64,000 bases of DNA from positions 1 through 64,000 of the forward strand of contig NZ_JAYRMI010000009.1 of assembly GCF_041904905.1 (NCBI RefSeq). Direction: 5' to 3'. Below the pieces are notes generated by a model. That model did not search any database. It worked only from the letters and a program-made list of their open reading frames with translations, and had not been told where the DNA came from. Below are positions 46,158 to 55,568 of this stretch, piece after piece. This DNA comes from Zoogloea sp041904905. GTDB taxonomy: Bacteria > Pseudomonadota > Gammaproteobacteria > Burkholderiales > Rhodocyclaceae. The number at the start of each line of letters is the position of its first letter. Position 1 is the first letter of the stretch. A program made the translations under genes and the position numbers.

Positions 46158-48338
46158 TCAACGCAGACCAAGCTGGTCGTTGATGATACGCGGCGTGATG
46201 AAGACAAGCAGTTCGGTCTTGTTGTCCTTGCGCTCGTTGCTGCGGAACAGGTAGCCGAGCACCGGCAGGTCGCCAAGGAGCGGGATCTTCGTCGTGGCAT
46301 TGGAGACATCCTGGGTATAGATGCCCCCGATGACTATCGTACCGCCGTTTTCTACGACGACCTCCGTCTTCACGTGCTTGGTGTCGATCGGCACGCCGGA
46401 GGTCAGCGCCACATTGTAATTGGGCGAGTCCTTGTTGACCTCAAGCGTCATCATGATCTTGCCATCCGGGGTGACCTGCGGCTTGACCCTGAGCGCCAGA
46501 TTCGCCTTGCGGAACGACACGCTGGTGGCGCCGGAGCTGGTGGCGGAGTTGTACGGGATTTCGGTACCCTGCTCGATGATCGCTTCGGCCTTGTCGGCGG
46601 TCATCACCCGCGGCCGGGACACCACCTTGCCGCGACCGTCGGCCTCGAGGGCGGAGACTTCCAGGTCGATGTAACGGGTTGCCGCGCTGTTCCACAGCGC
46701 CAGCGAGAAGGCGCCGGCCTGCTTGTTGTTGATCGTCGAGGCGGGCAGGTTGACGCCCAGCGAATCGCTGAAGTTGGGCACCGTGAGGATCTGCCCGGCC
46801 TGGTAACCGGTGTTGGACAGGTTGCCGGTATTGAAGGTGTTGCGATACACCTGCACGCCGTCGGTGGTGGTGCCCACCAGACCGCCGGTCTTGCCGCCAA
46901 AGCCCAGGCGCACGCCCAGGTTGCGCGAGAAGGTGTCGGTCGCTTCCACGATCTGCGCTTCGATGAGCACCTGACGCACTTCGACGTCGATCTCGGCGAT
47001 CAGGCGCCGCATCTCCTCGAGGCGCGACGGGATGTCGTTCACGAAGATCTTGTTGCTGCGCTCGTCCGGCACCACGCTGCCACGCTTGGACAGCACGGTC
47101 TGATCCTTGCTCTTCAGGAACTCGGCAACCGACTTGGCCTTGTGGTAGTTGATCTGGAAGCTCTCGGTGCGCAGGGGCTCCAGATCGCCGATCTGGGCCT
47201 TGGCTTCGAGATCGAGCTTTTCGCGGGCGGCGAGTTCGTCCCGCGGCGCGATCCAGATCACGTTGCCGTTCTTGCGCATGTCGAGCCCGCGGGCCTGCAG
47301 GATGATGTCGAGGGCCTGATCCCACGGCACGTCCTTCAGCCGCAGGGTGAGGTTGCCCTGCACCGAATCGCTGGTGATGATGTTGAAGTTCGTGAAGTCG
47401 GCGATCACCTGCAGCACCGAGCGCACGTCGATGTTCTGGAAGTTGAGCGACAGCTTCTCGCCGCCGAAGCGGCCCTTGGCGGAGCCCTGGGTGAGCTTGT
47501 TGGGGTCTTCGCGGACGGGCTTCACCTCCAGGACGAACTGGTTGTCGCTCTGGTAGGCGTTGTGCTCCCACAGCCCCTTGGGGGTGATGGTCATGCGCAC
47601 GTTGCCGCCCTGGGCCTGGGTGAGGACGGTAGAAACCGGGGTGCCGAAATCCACCACGTCGAGCTTGCGGCGCAGCTGCTCGGGCACGTCGGTCTTGAGG
47701 AAATCGACGATCAGGCTGGTGCCCTGCTGGCGGATGTCGATACCGGCGTTCGGGTCGGACAGATCCACCACCAGACGGCCCTCGCCCTCCTTGCCGCGGC
47801 GGAAGTTGATGTCGCGGATCGCGTGGCGCTCGCCCATGGCCAGCGCCGACGGTGCGGCAAACTGCGACGACGGCACCGCCCCCAGCCCGGTGGCTTCCTT
47901 CATCTGGGCGGACGAGAGGGTGATGAGCACCTCCTTGCCTTCGATCCGGACGTCGTAGGGGGAGACGCGGGCGAGGTTCAGCACGAGGCGGGTGCGGTCG
48001 CCCACCTGCACGATATTGACACTGCGCAGATCGCCCGCGTTGAGCGCCTGGCTGTTACGCCCCAGGCCGTTGGCGGTGTCGGGAAAATCGAAGGCGACCC
48101 GAGCCGGGTTGGCCACGCTGAAACTCGCCGGCACCCCAGCCAAGGGCTGGGCGAGGGTGAGCTTCAGCATGACGTTGCCCCCCTGCTCGGCGGCGACGAT
48201 GTTCTCGATGCGATTGGCCGCCCGCGCCTCGGCGCCCGGCGGCGTCTGCGCCAGCGCCGGCGCGAGCGGGGTCAGCCCGCCAAAACATGCTGCGATGATC
48301 CACGCGCCAAGCTTGACGCCACAACGTCCCGTTTTCAT
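46158..48338 (-). CDS. pilQ: Type IV pilus secretin
   Basis: A 726-aa outer-membrane secretin through which the type IV pilus emerges. ATG 48338 overlaps the pilP stop by 4 bp; longer starts are unsupported. Signal peptide, then AMIN domains (RIENIVAAEQGGNVMLKLTL and a second near 150), a secretin/TonB short N-terminal domain (LNFQNIDVRSVLQVIADF), an N1 domain (YHKAKSVAEFLKSKDQTV) and the C-terminal secretin barrel (VEVRQVLIEAQIVEATDTFSR, GTEIPYNS, VPLLGDLPVLGYLF-type). Length is normal. Last essential gene of pilMNOPQ. Confidence 0.96.
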   Translation of the reverse strand: MKTGRCGVKLGAWIIAACFGGLTPLAPALAQTPPGAEARAANRIENIVAAEQGGNVMLKLTLAQPLAGVPASFSVANPARVAFDFPDTANGLGRNSQALNAGDLRSVNIVQVGDRTRLVLNLARVSPYDVRIEGKEVLITLSSAQMKEATGLGAVPSSQFAAPSALAMGERHAIRDINFRRGKEGEGRLVVDLSDPNAGIDIRQQGTSLIVDFLKTDVPEQLRRKLDVVDFGTPVSTVLTQAQGGNVRMTITPKGLWEHNAYQSDNQFVLEVKPVREDPNKLTQGSAKGRFGGEKLSLNFQNIDVRSVLQVIADFTNFNIITSDSVQGNLTLRLKDVPWDQALDIILQARGLDMRKNGNVIWIAPRDELAAREKLDLEAKAQIGDLEPLRTESFQINYHKAKSVAEFLKSKDQTVLSKRGSVVPDERSNKIFVNDIPSRLEEMRRLIAEIDVEVRQVLIEAQIVEATDTFSRNLGVRLGFGGKTGGLVGTTTDGVQVYRNTFNTGNLSNTGYQAGQILTVPNFSDSLGVNLPASTINNKQAGAFSLALWNSAATRYIDLEVSALEADGRGKVVSRPRVMTADKAEAIIEQGTEIPYNSATSSGATSVSFRKANLALRVKPQVTPDGKIMMTLEVNKDSPNYNVALTSGVPIDTKHVKTEVVVENGGTIVIGGIYTQDVSNATTKIPLLGDLPVLGYLFRSNERKDNKTELLVFITPRIINDQLGLR

Positions 48339-48868
48339 TTCTTCGACTCCTGAGGCGCCTGCTCTTGCAGTTGCAGCGTACTGATGCGTTCCGTCCATTC
48401 ACCGCTCGCGTCTTCGACGAGTTCCTTCAATGTGACCTCCGTCTCCGTGATGGCGGTGATCTGCCCGTAGTTCTGCCCGAGATAGTTGCCAACCCGGACC
48501 TGGTGCAGGGTCTTGTCCGCCACGACGATGGCGTGAGCCTGACCGCGCTTCATGAGCACGCCGACCATCTTCAGCGACTCCAGGGGGTAGGATTCCAGCG
48601 GCTCGCGGCGGCGGTTGGCGTCGGGGGCGAACTGCCCCCCTTTCTTGTCGGGCTCCAGCTTGGCCACCCGGAAGGGGTCGACCTTGCTCGCCCCCTCGTA
48701 AGCCACCGGCACGACCTGCTGGATCGGCGGAAGCGGTTTGAGATTCGGCTTGAGCCCCTTGGAGTTCTCATCCATCCAGGCGCGCAGGTCGTCCTGCTCG
48801 TCGCTGCAGCCGGACAACACGAGCGCCGCAGCCAGCGGCAGCAGCGCGGTCAATCGGACGATCTTCAT
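48335..48868 (-). CDS. pilP: Type IV pilus assembly lipoprotein
   Basis: A 177-aa inner-membrane lipoprotein that binds PilN/PilO and the periplasmic part of PilQ. Signal with lipobox LSGC (about residues 18-21), a disordered Lys/Pro-rich linker, then the PilP domain (LESYPLESLKMVGVLMKRGQAHAIV ... VGNYLGQNYGQI). It overlaps pilO upstream and pilQ downstream by 4 bp each. Confidence 0.94.
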   Translation of the reverse strand: MKIVRLTALLPLAAALVLSGCSDEQDDLRAWMDENSKGLKPNLKPLPPIQQVVPVAYEGASKVDPFRVAKLEPDKKGGQFAPDANRRREPLESYPLESLKMVGVLMKRGQAHAIVVADKTLHQVRVGNYLGQNYGQITAITETEVTLKELVEDASGEWTERISTLQLQEQAPQESKK

Positions 48869-49539
48869 TTCGTCGCCTTTTCCTTGGCCTTTTCCTTGCG
48901 CAGCTTGGCCACTTCCTCATCGTCCAGGTAACGATAGGTGACCGCCGTCGCATCGAACTTCAGCACGCCGTCCTTCTGGGTCTCGATGGCGATGTCGTTG
49001 AGGGTGACGATCCGCGGCATCTGGGCCACGTCGCTCACGAACTCACCGAGATCGTGGTAATTGCCGATGACGCGCACCGCGATGGGCAACTCGGCGTAAA
49101 AATCCTTCATGACCTCGGAGCCCGGCTTGAACAGCTCGAACTGCAAGCCGCGCCCCAGCCCCGCCTGGTTGATGTCGGCCAGCAGGGCCTCCATCTCGGA
49201 GCGGTTGGGCAGCTGCTTGAGCAGCGCACCGAACTGCCGGTCGATCTCGCTCAACTGCCGCTTGTACTCGGGCAGATTGACGGCCTGCTCCTTCTTTTCC
49301 TTCCACTCCTGCTTGAGGCGGGTTTCCTCCTCGCGCTTGCTTTCGAGCTGCGACCACTGGTCGCTCCAGTCGAGCCACCAGCCACCCAGTACGATGGCAA
49401 AGAAGACCGCCAGCAGGAAGGTGATGCGCGGCAGCAGCGGCCACTGGCCCGGATCGTTGGGGTCCAGCCCCTTGAAATCCCGTGCCAGGCTCTGGAAATC
49501 CAGGCTCCGGAGCTGCTCGATTGGTATCCTGAGCGCCAT
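48865..49539 (-). CDS. pilO: Type IV pilus inner-membrane protein PilO
   Basis: A 224-aa bitopic protein. One membrane helix (about 35-53, ITFLLAVFFAIVLGGWWLDW), a coiled-coil (about 60-110) and a ferredoxin-like periplasmic domain that pairs with PilN. Its ATG shares a base with the pilN stop. It is part of the alignment complex joining cytoplasmic PilM to PilP and PilQ. Confidence 0.94.
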   Translation of the reverse strand: MALRIPIEQLRSLDFQSLARDFKGLDPNDPGQWPLLPRITFLLAVFFAIVLGGWWLDWSDQWSQLESKREEETRLKQEWKEKKEQAVNLPEYKRQLSEIDRQFGALLKQLPNRSEMEALLADINQAGLGRGLQFELFKPGSEVMKDFYAELPIAVRVIGNYHDLGEFVSDVAQMPRIVTLNDIAIETQKDGVLKFDATAVTYRYLDDEEVAKLRKEKAKEKATK

Positions 49540-50144
49540 TACGGCTTACCCCCTGCGATCACGGGCGTCTTTCCCTTCAGCTTGCCGATCGGCTCTTCGG
49601 TCTTCGGGCGTTCGATGGAGACATTCAGGCTGAACTCGCTCACCCGACGGTTGTTGAGCGTGGCGGCCTTGACCTCGACGAGATCGGCCCGCTCGAGATT
49701 GGGGGCGGCCTCCAGGTTGCGCATCAGGTTGGAAACCCGCGCGTTCGACTGGGCATACCCCGACAGGTTGATCCGCGACCCGCTCTGCTTGAGCCCCTTC
49801 AGATACACGCCTTCCGGCATCTGGGCGGCCAGCTCGTTGAAGATCTGGACGGTCTCGGTGCGGTTGGTCTGCAGGGATTCGATCACCTGCTTGCGCGACA
49901 GCAGCGCCTCGGCCTGCTCGCGCAGGCCCTTGATCTCGGAGATCTCCTTGTCGAGTTCGGCGATGCTTTCCTTCAGGAAGACGTTCTTTGTCTCCTGACC
50001 GTCCACGTAGCCGGCGATGATCGTATGGCCGACAAACCACACGGCCAGACCGGACAGCGCCGCCACCGCGCCAAACAGCCAGAACTGCTGGCGCCGGGCC
50101 TTGCGCTTTTCCTCCCGATGGGGGAGCAGGTTGATGCGGATCAC
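49539..50144 (-). CDS. pilN: Type IV pilus inner-membrane protein PilN
   Basis: A 201-aa bitopic protein starting MIRINLLPHREEKRKA, the conserved cytoplasmic peptide that binds PilM. Membrane helix about 23-45, coiled coil about 50-90, then the periplasmic domain (LKGLKQSGSRINLSGYAQSNARVSNLMRNLE). Overlaps pilM by 4 bp. Confidence 0.95.
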   Translation of the reverse strand: MIRINLLPHREEKRKARRQQFWLFGAVAALSGLAVWFVGHTIIAGYVDGQETKNVFLKESIAELDKEISEIKGLREQAEALLSRKQVIESLQTNRTETVQIFNELAAQMPEGVYLKGLKQSGSRINLSGYAQSNARVSNLMRNLEAAPNLERADLVEVKAATLNNRRVSEFSLNVSIERPKTEEPIGKLKGKTPVIAGGKP

Positions 50145-51217
50145 GAATCAAACCTCCGCAGCGCCAGTCCGCAGGCCACCAGCAGGGCCGGCGCATCGGC
50201 CGCCAGATTTTTTGGGCGAATCTTGGAACTCAGGCTCATGTTCGCAAACGGGTTGGCAACCTGGGTCTCGACCTGGGTCCGGCCCGCGACGGTGTCGGCC
50301 AGGCCGGGGATGACGGCGCAGCCGCCGGCCAGCACGATGTGATCCACCTGATTGAACTGGGTGGAGGTGAAGAAGAACTGCAGGGCCCGCGAAACCTCAA
50401 GCGCCAGGGCGTCCATGAAGGGCCTCAGCAACTCGGATTCGTAGTTCTCGGGCAGGGAGCCGGTGCGCTTGGTGCTTTCGGCCTCTTCGAGGGACATGCC
50501 GAAGTGGCGCATGATGTCCTGGGTGAGCAGGAAGCCGCCGAAGGCCTGCTCCCGGGCGTAGATCTGGACGCCGTTGCGCAGCACCGACACGTTCATCACG
50601 TTGGCCCCGGCATCGACCAGGGCGATGATCTTGTCCTCTCCCCCGCCCGGCAGCTGGGCCTGGACGAGTTCGAAGGCCGACAGGGCGGCGTAGGATTCGA
50701 CGTCCATCACCAGCGCCTTGAGACCGGCAGCTTCGGCGGCGGCCACCCGGTCTTCGACCTTCTCCTTGCGCGAAGCGGCGATCAGCACCTCGTCCTCCTC
50801 GGCGCCGGAGGCCGCGGGGCCAATGACCTGGAAGTCGAGGTTCACCTCGTCGAGGGCGAAGGGGATGTACTGGTTGGCCTCGGATTCGACCTGGACCTCA
50901 AGCTCCTGATCGCGCAGCCCGGCGGGCAGGATGATCTTCTTGGTGATGACCGCCGACGCGGGCAGCGCCAGCGCGACGAACTTGGTGGTGGTGCCCAGCC
51001 GGCGCCAGCCACGCCGGATCGCTTCGGCGACGGCGTCGAGGTTGGCCACATTGCCATCGGACACGGCTTCGCGGGGCAGGGCTTCGATCGCATAGCGCTC
51101 GACCCGGTACCCGCCCCCGGAGACAGCCGACAGCTCGACCATCTTGACCGACGACGACGAGATGTCGACACCGATCAAGGGACGCGTCCTGGGACTGAGA
51201 AAGGATAGGTCGATCAC
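50141..51217 (-). CDS. pilM: Type IV pilus actin-like ATPase PilM
   Basis: A 358-aa cytoplasmic actin/FtsA-fold protein that binds the PilN N-terminus. Motifs are LIGVDISSSSVKMVEL (phosphate 1), VDAGANVMNVSVLRNG (phosphate 2) and VLAGGCAVIPGLADTV (adenosine). First gene of pilMNOPQ, divergent from mrcA with a 174-bp intergenic region. Confidence 0.95.
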   Translation of the reverse strand: MIDLSFLSPRTRPLIGVDISSSSVKMVELSAVSGGGYRVERYAIEALPREAVSDGNVANLDAVAEAIRRGWRRLGTTTKFVALALPASAVITKKIILPAGLRDQELEVQVESEANQYIPFALDEVNLDFQVIGPAASGAEEDEVLIAASRKEKVEDRVAAAEAAGLKALVMDVESYAALSAFELVQAQLPGGGEDKIIALVDAGANVMNVSVLRNGVQIYAREQAFGGFLLTQDIMRHFGMSLEEAESTKRTGSLPENYESELLRPFMDALALEVSRALQFFFTSTQFNQVDHIVLAGGCAVIPGLADTVAGRTQVETQVANPFANMSLSSKIRPKNLAADAPALLVACGLALRRFDS

Positions 51218-51355
51218 AAAAAATCCTGAAAATTCTTTATGTTAGGCGCAATAACAACAATCTACATGAAATCCTAGCAACAACCATGACAGGTGTAAAG
51301 CAAGTCCCTGTAAAACACGGCTACCGCCGAACGGGCGGGCAGCGGTGGCTGCTCG

Positions 51356-51361
51356 TATAAT
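51356..51361 (+). promoter_or_regulatory. mrcA: Putative -10 element of mrcA
   Basis: A perfect TATAAT hexamer 31 bp before the mrcA start in a GC-rich setting. No good -35 hexamer is seen 16-18 bp upstream. Divergent pilM/mrcA region. Confidence 0.5.
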
Positions 51362-51391
51362 GCGGCACTTTACCTGCTCCCCTTTTCCGCC

Positions 51392-53740
51392 ATGCGTTGG
51401 GTTCTCTACCCTCTTGCCGTCCTGCTCGGCCTCGTCGCGGTCGGCATCGCAGTCGTCGCGCTCGCGGTCGCCTTTGCCTGGCCCACGCTGCCATCCCTCG
51501 AGGCCCTGACCGACTACCACCCCAAGATCCCGCTGCGGGTCTATACCGCCGACGGCGTGCTGATCGGCGAGTACGGCGAAGAGCGCCGCGCCTTCATCCG
51601 CATCCAGGATGTGCCGCCGGTCCTCAAGCATGCCATCCTCGCCGCCGAAGACGACCGCTTCTACCAGCACTCCGGCGTCGACTTCCTCGGCATCCTGCGC
51701 GCCGCGGGCGCCAACCTCGCCACCGGCGGCAAGCGCCAGGGCGCTTCCACGATCACCATGCAGGTGGCGCGCAACTTCTTCCTGACCCGCGAGAAGACAA
51801 TCTCCCGCAAGCTCTACGAGATCCTCCTGGCCTTCAAGATCGAGCAGAACCTCAGCAAGGACCAGATCCTCGAGGTCTACATCAACCAGATCTTCCTGGG
51901 CCGCCGCGCCTACGGCTTTGCGGTGGCGTCCCAGACCTACTTCGGCAAGCCCCTGCGCGAGCTTTCGGTGGCCGAAGCCGCGATGCTCGCCGGCCTGCCC
52001 AAGGCACCGTCGGCCTACAACCCGATCGTCAACCCCAAGCGCGCCGCGCTGCGCCAGCAGTACGTGCTGCGCCGGATGACCGAGCTGGGCTTCATCACCC
52101 CGACCGAACAGCAGCAGGCCATCGACACCCCGCTGAAGGTCGCCACGGGCAACGGCAACGGCGCCGTCGCCAGCACCTCCGACTTCGGCGGCAGCGCCGA
52201 CTACGTGGCCGAGATGGCCCGCCAGATCGCTTTCGAGCAGTACCGCGAGGAGGCCTACACCCGCGGCATCAAGGTCATCACCACCATCAACAAGGCCGAA
52301 CAGGACGCCGCCTACCACGCACTGCGGCGGGGCATCATGGATTACGACCGCCGTCACGGCTACCGGGGCGCCGAAGCCTACGTCGATCCGGCCCGGATGA
52401 ACCCCGAGCAGACCGAGACCCTGGACGAACTGCTCGCCGAGACGCCCGACTACGACGACATGCTCGCGGCGATCGTCACCAAGGCCGGCGGCGGCTCCGT
52501 CACGGCCTACCGGTATGGCGAATCCATCAAGATCGGCGGCGAGGGCCTGCGCTTCGCATCCGCCATGCTCGGGGACAAGGCGCCGCCCAACAAGCGTATC
52601 CGCCCCGGCGCCGTGATCCGCATCACGCGAATCGACAACCACTGGGAGATCACCCAGCTGCCCGAAGTCGAGGGCGCCCTCGCCGCGGCCGATCCCCGCA
52701 CCGGCGCCATCCGCGCGCTGGCCGGCGGTTTCGACTTCAACCGCAACAAGTTCAACCACGTCACCCAGGCCTGGCGCCAGCCCGGCTCCAGCTTCAAGCC
52801 CTTCATCTACTCGGCGGCCTTCGAGAAGGGCTACGGCCCCAACAGCGTGGTGGACGACTCCCCGCTGTCCTTCCCGGCGGGCGAGACCGGCAGCCAGGCG
52901 TGGGAACCGAAGAACTACGACGGCCGCTACGACGGCCCGATCACCATCCGCACCGCGCTGGCCCGCTCCAAGAACATGGTGTCGATCCGCCTGCTCAAGT
53001 CGGTCGGCCCCCGCTACGCCCAGGACTACATCACCAAGTTCGGCTTCGACGCCGAACGCCACCCGCCCTACCTCACCATGGCCCTGGGCGCCGGCTCGGT
53101 CACCCCGTGGCAGATGCTGCGCGGCTACTCGGTGTTCGCCAACGGCGGCTACCGGATCGAGCCCTACCTGGTGAAGGAGATCCGCGACGAAGCCGGCAAC
53201 GTGCTGGCGCGGGTCGACCCGCCGGTGGCCGGCGAGACCGCCGAACGCGCCATCGACGAGCGCAACGCCTACCTGATGGATTCGATCATGAAGGACGTGG
53301 TGCGCCGCGGCACCGCCACCAAGGCCCTGGTGCTCAAGCGCGGCGACCTGGCGGGCAAGACCGGCACCACCAACGAATACGTGGACGCCTGGTTCTGCGG
53401 CTACCAGCCCACGGTGGTGGCCGTGGCGTGGATCGGCTTCGACCAGCCGAAGAAGCTCGGCAGCGGCGAAACCGGCGGCGCCGCCGCCCTGCCCATGTGG
53501 ATCAACTACATGAGAAAGGCCCTCGACGGCGTGCCGGAGAGCTTCCCGACCCCGCCGGCCGGCCTGATCCGCGTGCAGCCAGCCGGCAGCACCACCGAAG
53601 AGATGATCTACAAAGAGAACCTGCCGGCCGCGCCGCCGGAGGTGCCCCAGGAGCCGGCCAGCCCGACCCCCGCCGACGAAGCGCCGCCCCCGCCGCCCAA
53701 GGCGCCGGAGGCCGCGCCGGCGGCTAGCCCTTCAGGCTGA
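51392..53740 (+). CDS. mrcA: Penicillin-binding protein 1A
   Basis: A 782-aa bifunctional peptidoglycan synthase anchored by an N-terminal helix (about 8-30). The glycosyltransferase domain includes AAEDDRFYQHSGVDFLGI with the catalytic Glu, GASTITMQVARNFFL and RKLYEILLAFKIE. An OB-like insert is followed by the transpeptidase domain with the SxxK motif in QPGSSFKPF, the SxN motif in RSKNM, and KTGTT. The tail is Pro/Ala/Glu-rich. Its end overlaps the convergent cyaY by 17 bp. Confidence 0.95.
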   Translation: MRWVLYPLAVLLGLVAVGIAVVALAVAFAWPTLPSLEALTDYHPKIPLRVYTADGVLIGEYGEERRAFIRIQDVPPVLKHAILAAEDDRFYQHSGVDFLGILRAAGANLATGGKRQGASTITMQVARNFFLTREKTISRKLYEILLAFKIEQNLSKDQILEVYINQIFLGRRAYGFAVASQTYFGKPLRELSVAEAAMLAGLPKAPSAYNPIVNPKRAALRQQYVLRRMTELGFITPTEQQQAIDTPLKVATGNGNGAVASTSDFGGSADYVAEMARQIAFEQYREEAYTRGIKVITTINKAEQDAAYHALRRGIMDYDRRHGYRGAEAYVDPARMNPEQTETLDELLAETPDYDDMLAAIVTKAGGGSVTAYRYGESIKIGGEGLRFASAMLGDKAPPNKRIRPGAVIRITRIDNHWEITQLPEVEGALAAADPRTGAIRALAGGFDFNRNKFNHVTQAWRQPGSSFKPFIYSAAFEKGYGPNSVVDDSPLSFPAGETGSQAWEPKNYDGRYDGPITIRTALARSKNMVSIRLLKSVGPRYAQDYITKFGFDAERHPPYLTMALGAGSVTPWQMLRGYSVFANGGYRIEPYLVKEIRDEAGNVLARVDPPVAGETAERAIDERNAYLMDSIMKDVVRRGTATKALVLKRGDLAGKTGTTNEYVDAWFCGYQPTVVAVAWIGFDQPKKLGSGETGGAAALPMWINYMRKALDGVPESFPTPPAGLIRVQPAGSTTEEMIYKENLPAAPPEVPQEPASPTPADEAPPPPPKAPEAAPAASPSG

Positions 53741-54044
53741 CCGGCTCGCCGGCCTGCTCGGACATGCAGCGGGACAGCACCGCATAGAAATCGGCGCCGT
53801 CCCGCGTCCCCAGCCAGCGCCCGCCATCGGGGCGGAAGTGGAACCCGCCGGATTTGGCCGCCAGCCAGATCTCCCGCGCCGCCGTGTGGCGATTGACGAT
53901 GATCTTGCTGCCGTTCTCGAACTCCAGCTCGACGATCCCGCCGGGCTTGAGTTCATAGTCGAAATCCAGGTCGCACCCATCCAGCAGCGCCTCCAGCCGG
54001 CCCAGCTCCGCATCGGCCAGTGCGTTGAAATCTGCTTCGTCCAT
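53724..54044 (-). CDS. cyaY: Frataxin-like iron protein CyaY
   Basis: A 106-aa frataxin family protein that binds iron and modulates Fe-S cluster assembly with IscS. Acidic N-terminal helix (MDEADFNALADAELGRLEALL), then GGIVELEFENGSKIIVNRH, REIWLAAKSGGFHFR and DGADFYAVLSRCMSEQAG. Standard length. It is divergent from lptM (48 bp between starts), the usual proteobacterial arrangement of cyaY and lysA. Confidence 0.94.
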   Translation of the reverse strand: MDEADFNALADAELGRLEALLDGCDLDFDYELKPGGIVELEFENGSKIIVNRHTAAREIWLAAKSGGFHFRPDGGRWLGTRDGADFYAVLSRCMSEQAGEPVSLKG

Positions 54045-54092
54045 CGCCGTCTCCCTCGATCTGTTAACATTTCCGTTTTTTGCGCGGAATCC

Positions 54093-54290
54093 ATGCGAAT
54101 CATCGCCATTGCCGCCGCGGCCTGCGGCCTGCTCGTGCTGGGCGGATGCGGCATCAAGGGGCCGCTATACCTCCCGCAGCCCCCCAAGCCGGCCGCCAAA
54201 CCTGCACCCAAGCCCGCTCCCGCCCCGGCCGCCACGCCGGCGCCGGGCGCCGATCATAACAAACCCGCCTCCCAGGATTTAGCCCAATGA
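54093..54290 (+). CDS. lptM: LptM-type small lipoprotein
   Basis: A 65-aa lipoprotein. Signal with lipobox LGGC (residues 16-19) followed by GIKGPLYLPQ, the short conserved sequence of the LptM (YifL) family that helps LptD assembly. The rest is Pro/Ala/Lys repeats of low complexity. ATG 54093 is chosen for the signal peptide. Its stop overlaps the lysA start (ATGA). Confidence 0.88.
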   Translation: MRIIAIAAAACGLLVLGGCGIKGPLYLPQPPKPAAKPAPKPAPAPAATPAPGADHNKPASQDLAQ

Positions 54291-55549
54291 CGCTCGCCCT
54301 GCCCGTGCCGACGCTCACAGCCGGCCCCACCGGCCTGACCCTCGAAGGGGTCGCCCTCGCAGACATCGCCGCCCGGTTCGGCACCCCCACCTACGTCTAT
54401 TCCCGCGCCGCCCTGACCCAGGCCTACGAGGCCTACCAGCGCGCCCTCGGCCTGCGCAAGTCGCTCGTCTGCTACGCGGTCAAGGCCAACTCCAGCCTCG
54501 GCATCCTGTCGGTGTTCGCCAGGCTGGGCGCCGGCTTCGACATCGTCTCGGGGGGCGAACTCGCCCGCGTGCTGGCCGCTGGCGGCGACGCCGGCAAGGT
54601 GATCTTCTCGGGCGTCGGCAAGACCCGCGACGAGATGCGCTACGCGCTCGAATCGGGCATCGGCTGCTTCAACGTCGAATCCGCCTCCGAACTCGACCGC
54701 CTCGCCGAAGTGGCCGCCAGCATGGGCAAGCGCGCGCCGATCGCCTTCCGCGTCAATCCGGACGTGAACCCCAACACCCACCCCTACATCTCGACCGGCC
54801 TGCGCAGCAACAAGTTCGGCGTGGCCTTCACCGAAGCACTCGACCTGTACCGCAAGGCCAGCAAGCTTCCGAACATCGAGATCTCCGGCATCGACTGCCA
54901 CATCGGCTCCCAGCTCCTCGACCCGGCGCCGATGGCCGAAGCCGCCGACAAGATCCTGGGCCTCGTCGACCAGCTCGCCAGCGAGGGCATCAAGCTCGAC
55001 CACATCGACCTGGGCGGCGGCCTCGGCATCCGCTACCGCGACGAAGAGCCGCCCACCCCCACCGAATACCTCGCCCCGCTGCTGGCCCGCTTCGAGGGCC
55101 GCGACGAGGCCCTGTGCTTCGAGCCCGGCCGCTCCCTGGTGGGCAACGCCGGCCTGCTGCTCACCCGCATCGAGTACCTCAAGCCCGGCGTCGAGAAGAA
55201 CTTCGCCATCATCGACGCCGCGATGAACGACCTCGCCCGCCCGGCGCTGTACGACGCCTACCACGAGATCGTCGCCGTCGCCCCGCGCAACCTGCCCGCC
55301 ACCCGCTACGAAGTGGTCGGCCCGATCTGCGAGAGCGGCGACTTCCTGGGCCACGACCGCGACCTGGCGGTCGAAACCGGCGACCTGCTGGCGATCCTCT
55401 CCGCCGGCGCCTACGGCATGACCATGAGCTCCAACTACAACACCCGCCCGCGCGCCGCCGAGGTGCTGGTGGATGGCAGCGAGGTCCACGTCATCCGCGA
55501 GCGCGAGACCCTCGAGCACCTGCTGAAGGGCGAACGCCCGCTGCCCTGA
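54287..55549 (+). CDS. lysA: Diaminopimelate decarboxylase
   Basis: A 420-aa PLP enzyme of the alanine-racemase/ornithine-decarboxylase fold for the last step of lysine synthesis. YAVKANSSLGIL holds the PLP Lys. CHIGSQ, DLGGGLGIRY, FEPGRSLVGNAG and CESGDFLGHDRDL follow in family order. Length is normal. Coupled to lptM; the RND adaptor gene follows after 19 bp. Confidence 0.95.
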   Translation: MTLALPVPTLTAGPTGLTLEGVALADIAARFGTPTYVYSRAALTQAYEAYQRALGLRKSLVCYAVKANSSLGILSVFARLGAGFDIVSGGELARVLAAGGDAGKVIFSGVGKTRDEMRYALESGIGCFNVESASELDRLAEVAASMGKRAPIAFRVNPDVNPNTHPYISTGLRSNKFGVAFTEALDLYRKASKLPNIEISGIDCHIGSQLLDPAPMAEAADKILGLVDQLASEGIKLDHIDLGGGLGIRYRDEEPPTPTEYLAPLLARFEGRDEALCFEPGRSLVGNAGLLLTRIEYLKPGVEKNFAIIDAAMNDLARPALYDAYHEIVAVAPRNLPATRYEVVGPICESGDFLGHDRDLAVETGDLLAILSAGAYGMTMSSNYNTRPRAAEVLVDGSEVHVIRERETLEHLLKGERPLP

Positions 55550-55568
55550 CCCCACCGCCGCCCGTCCG

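Noticed and set aside
51242..53062. 606-aa minus-strand open frame opposite mrcA
   Set aside because: Antisense shadow of PBP1a; no family motif.
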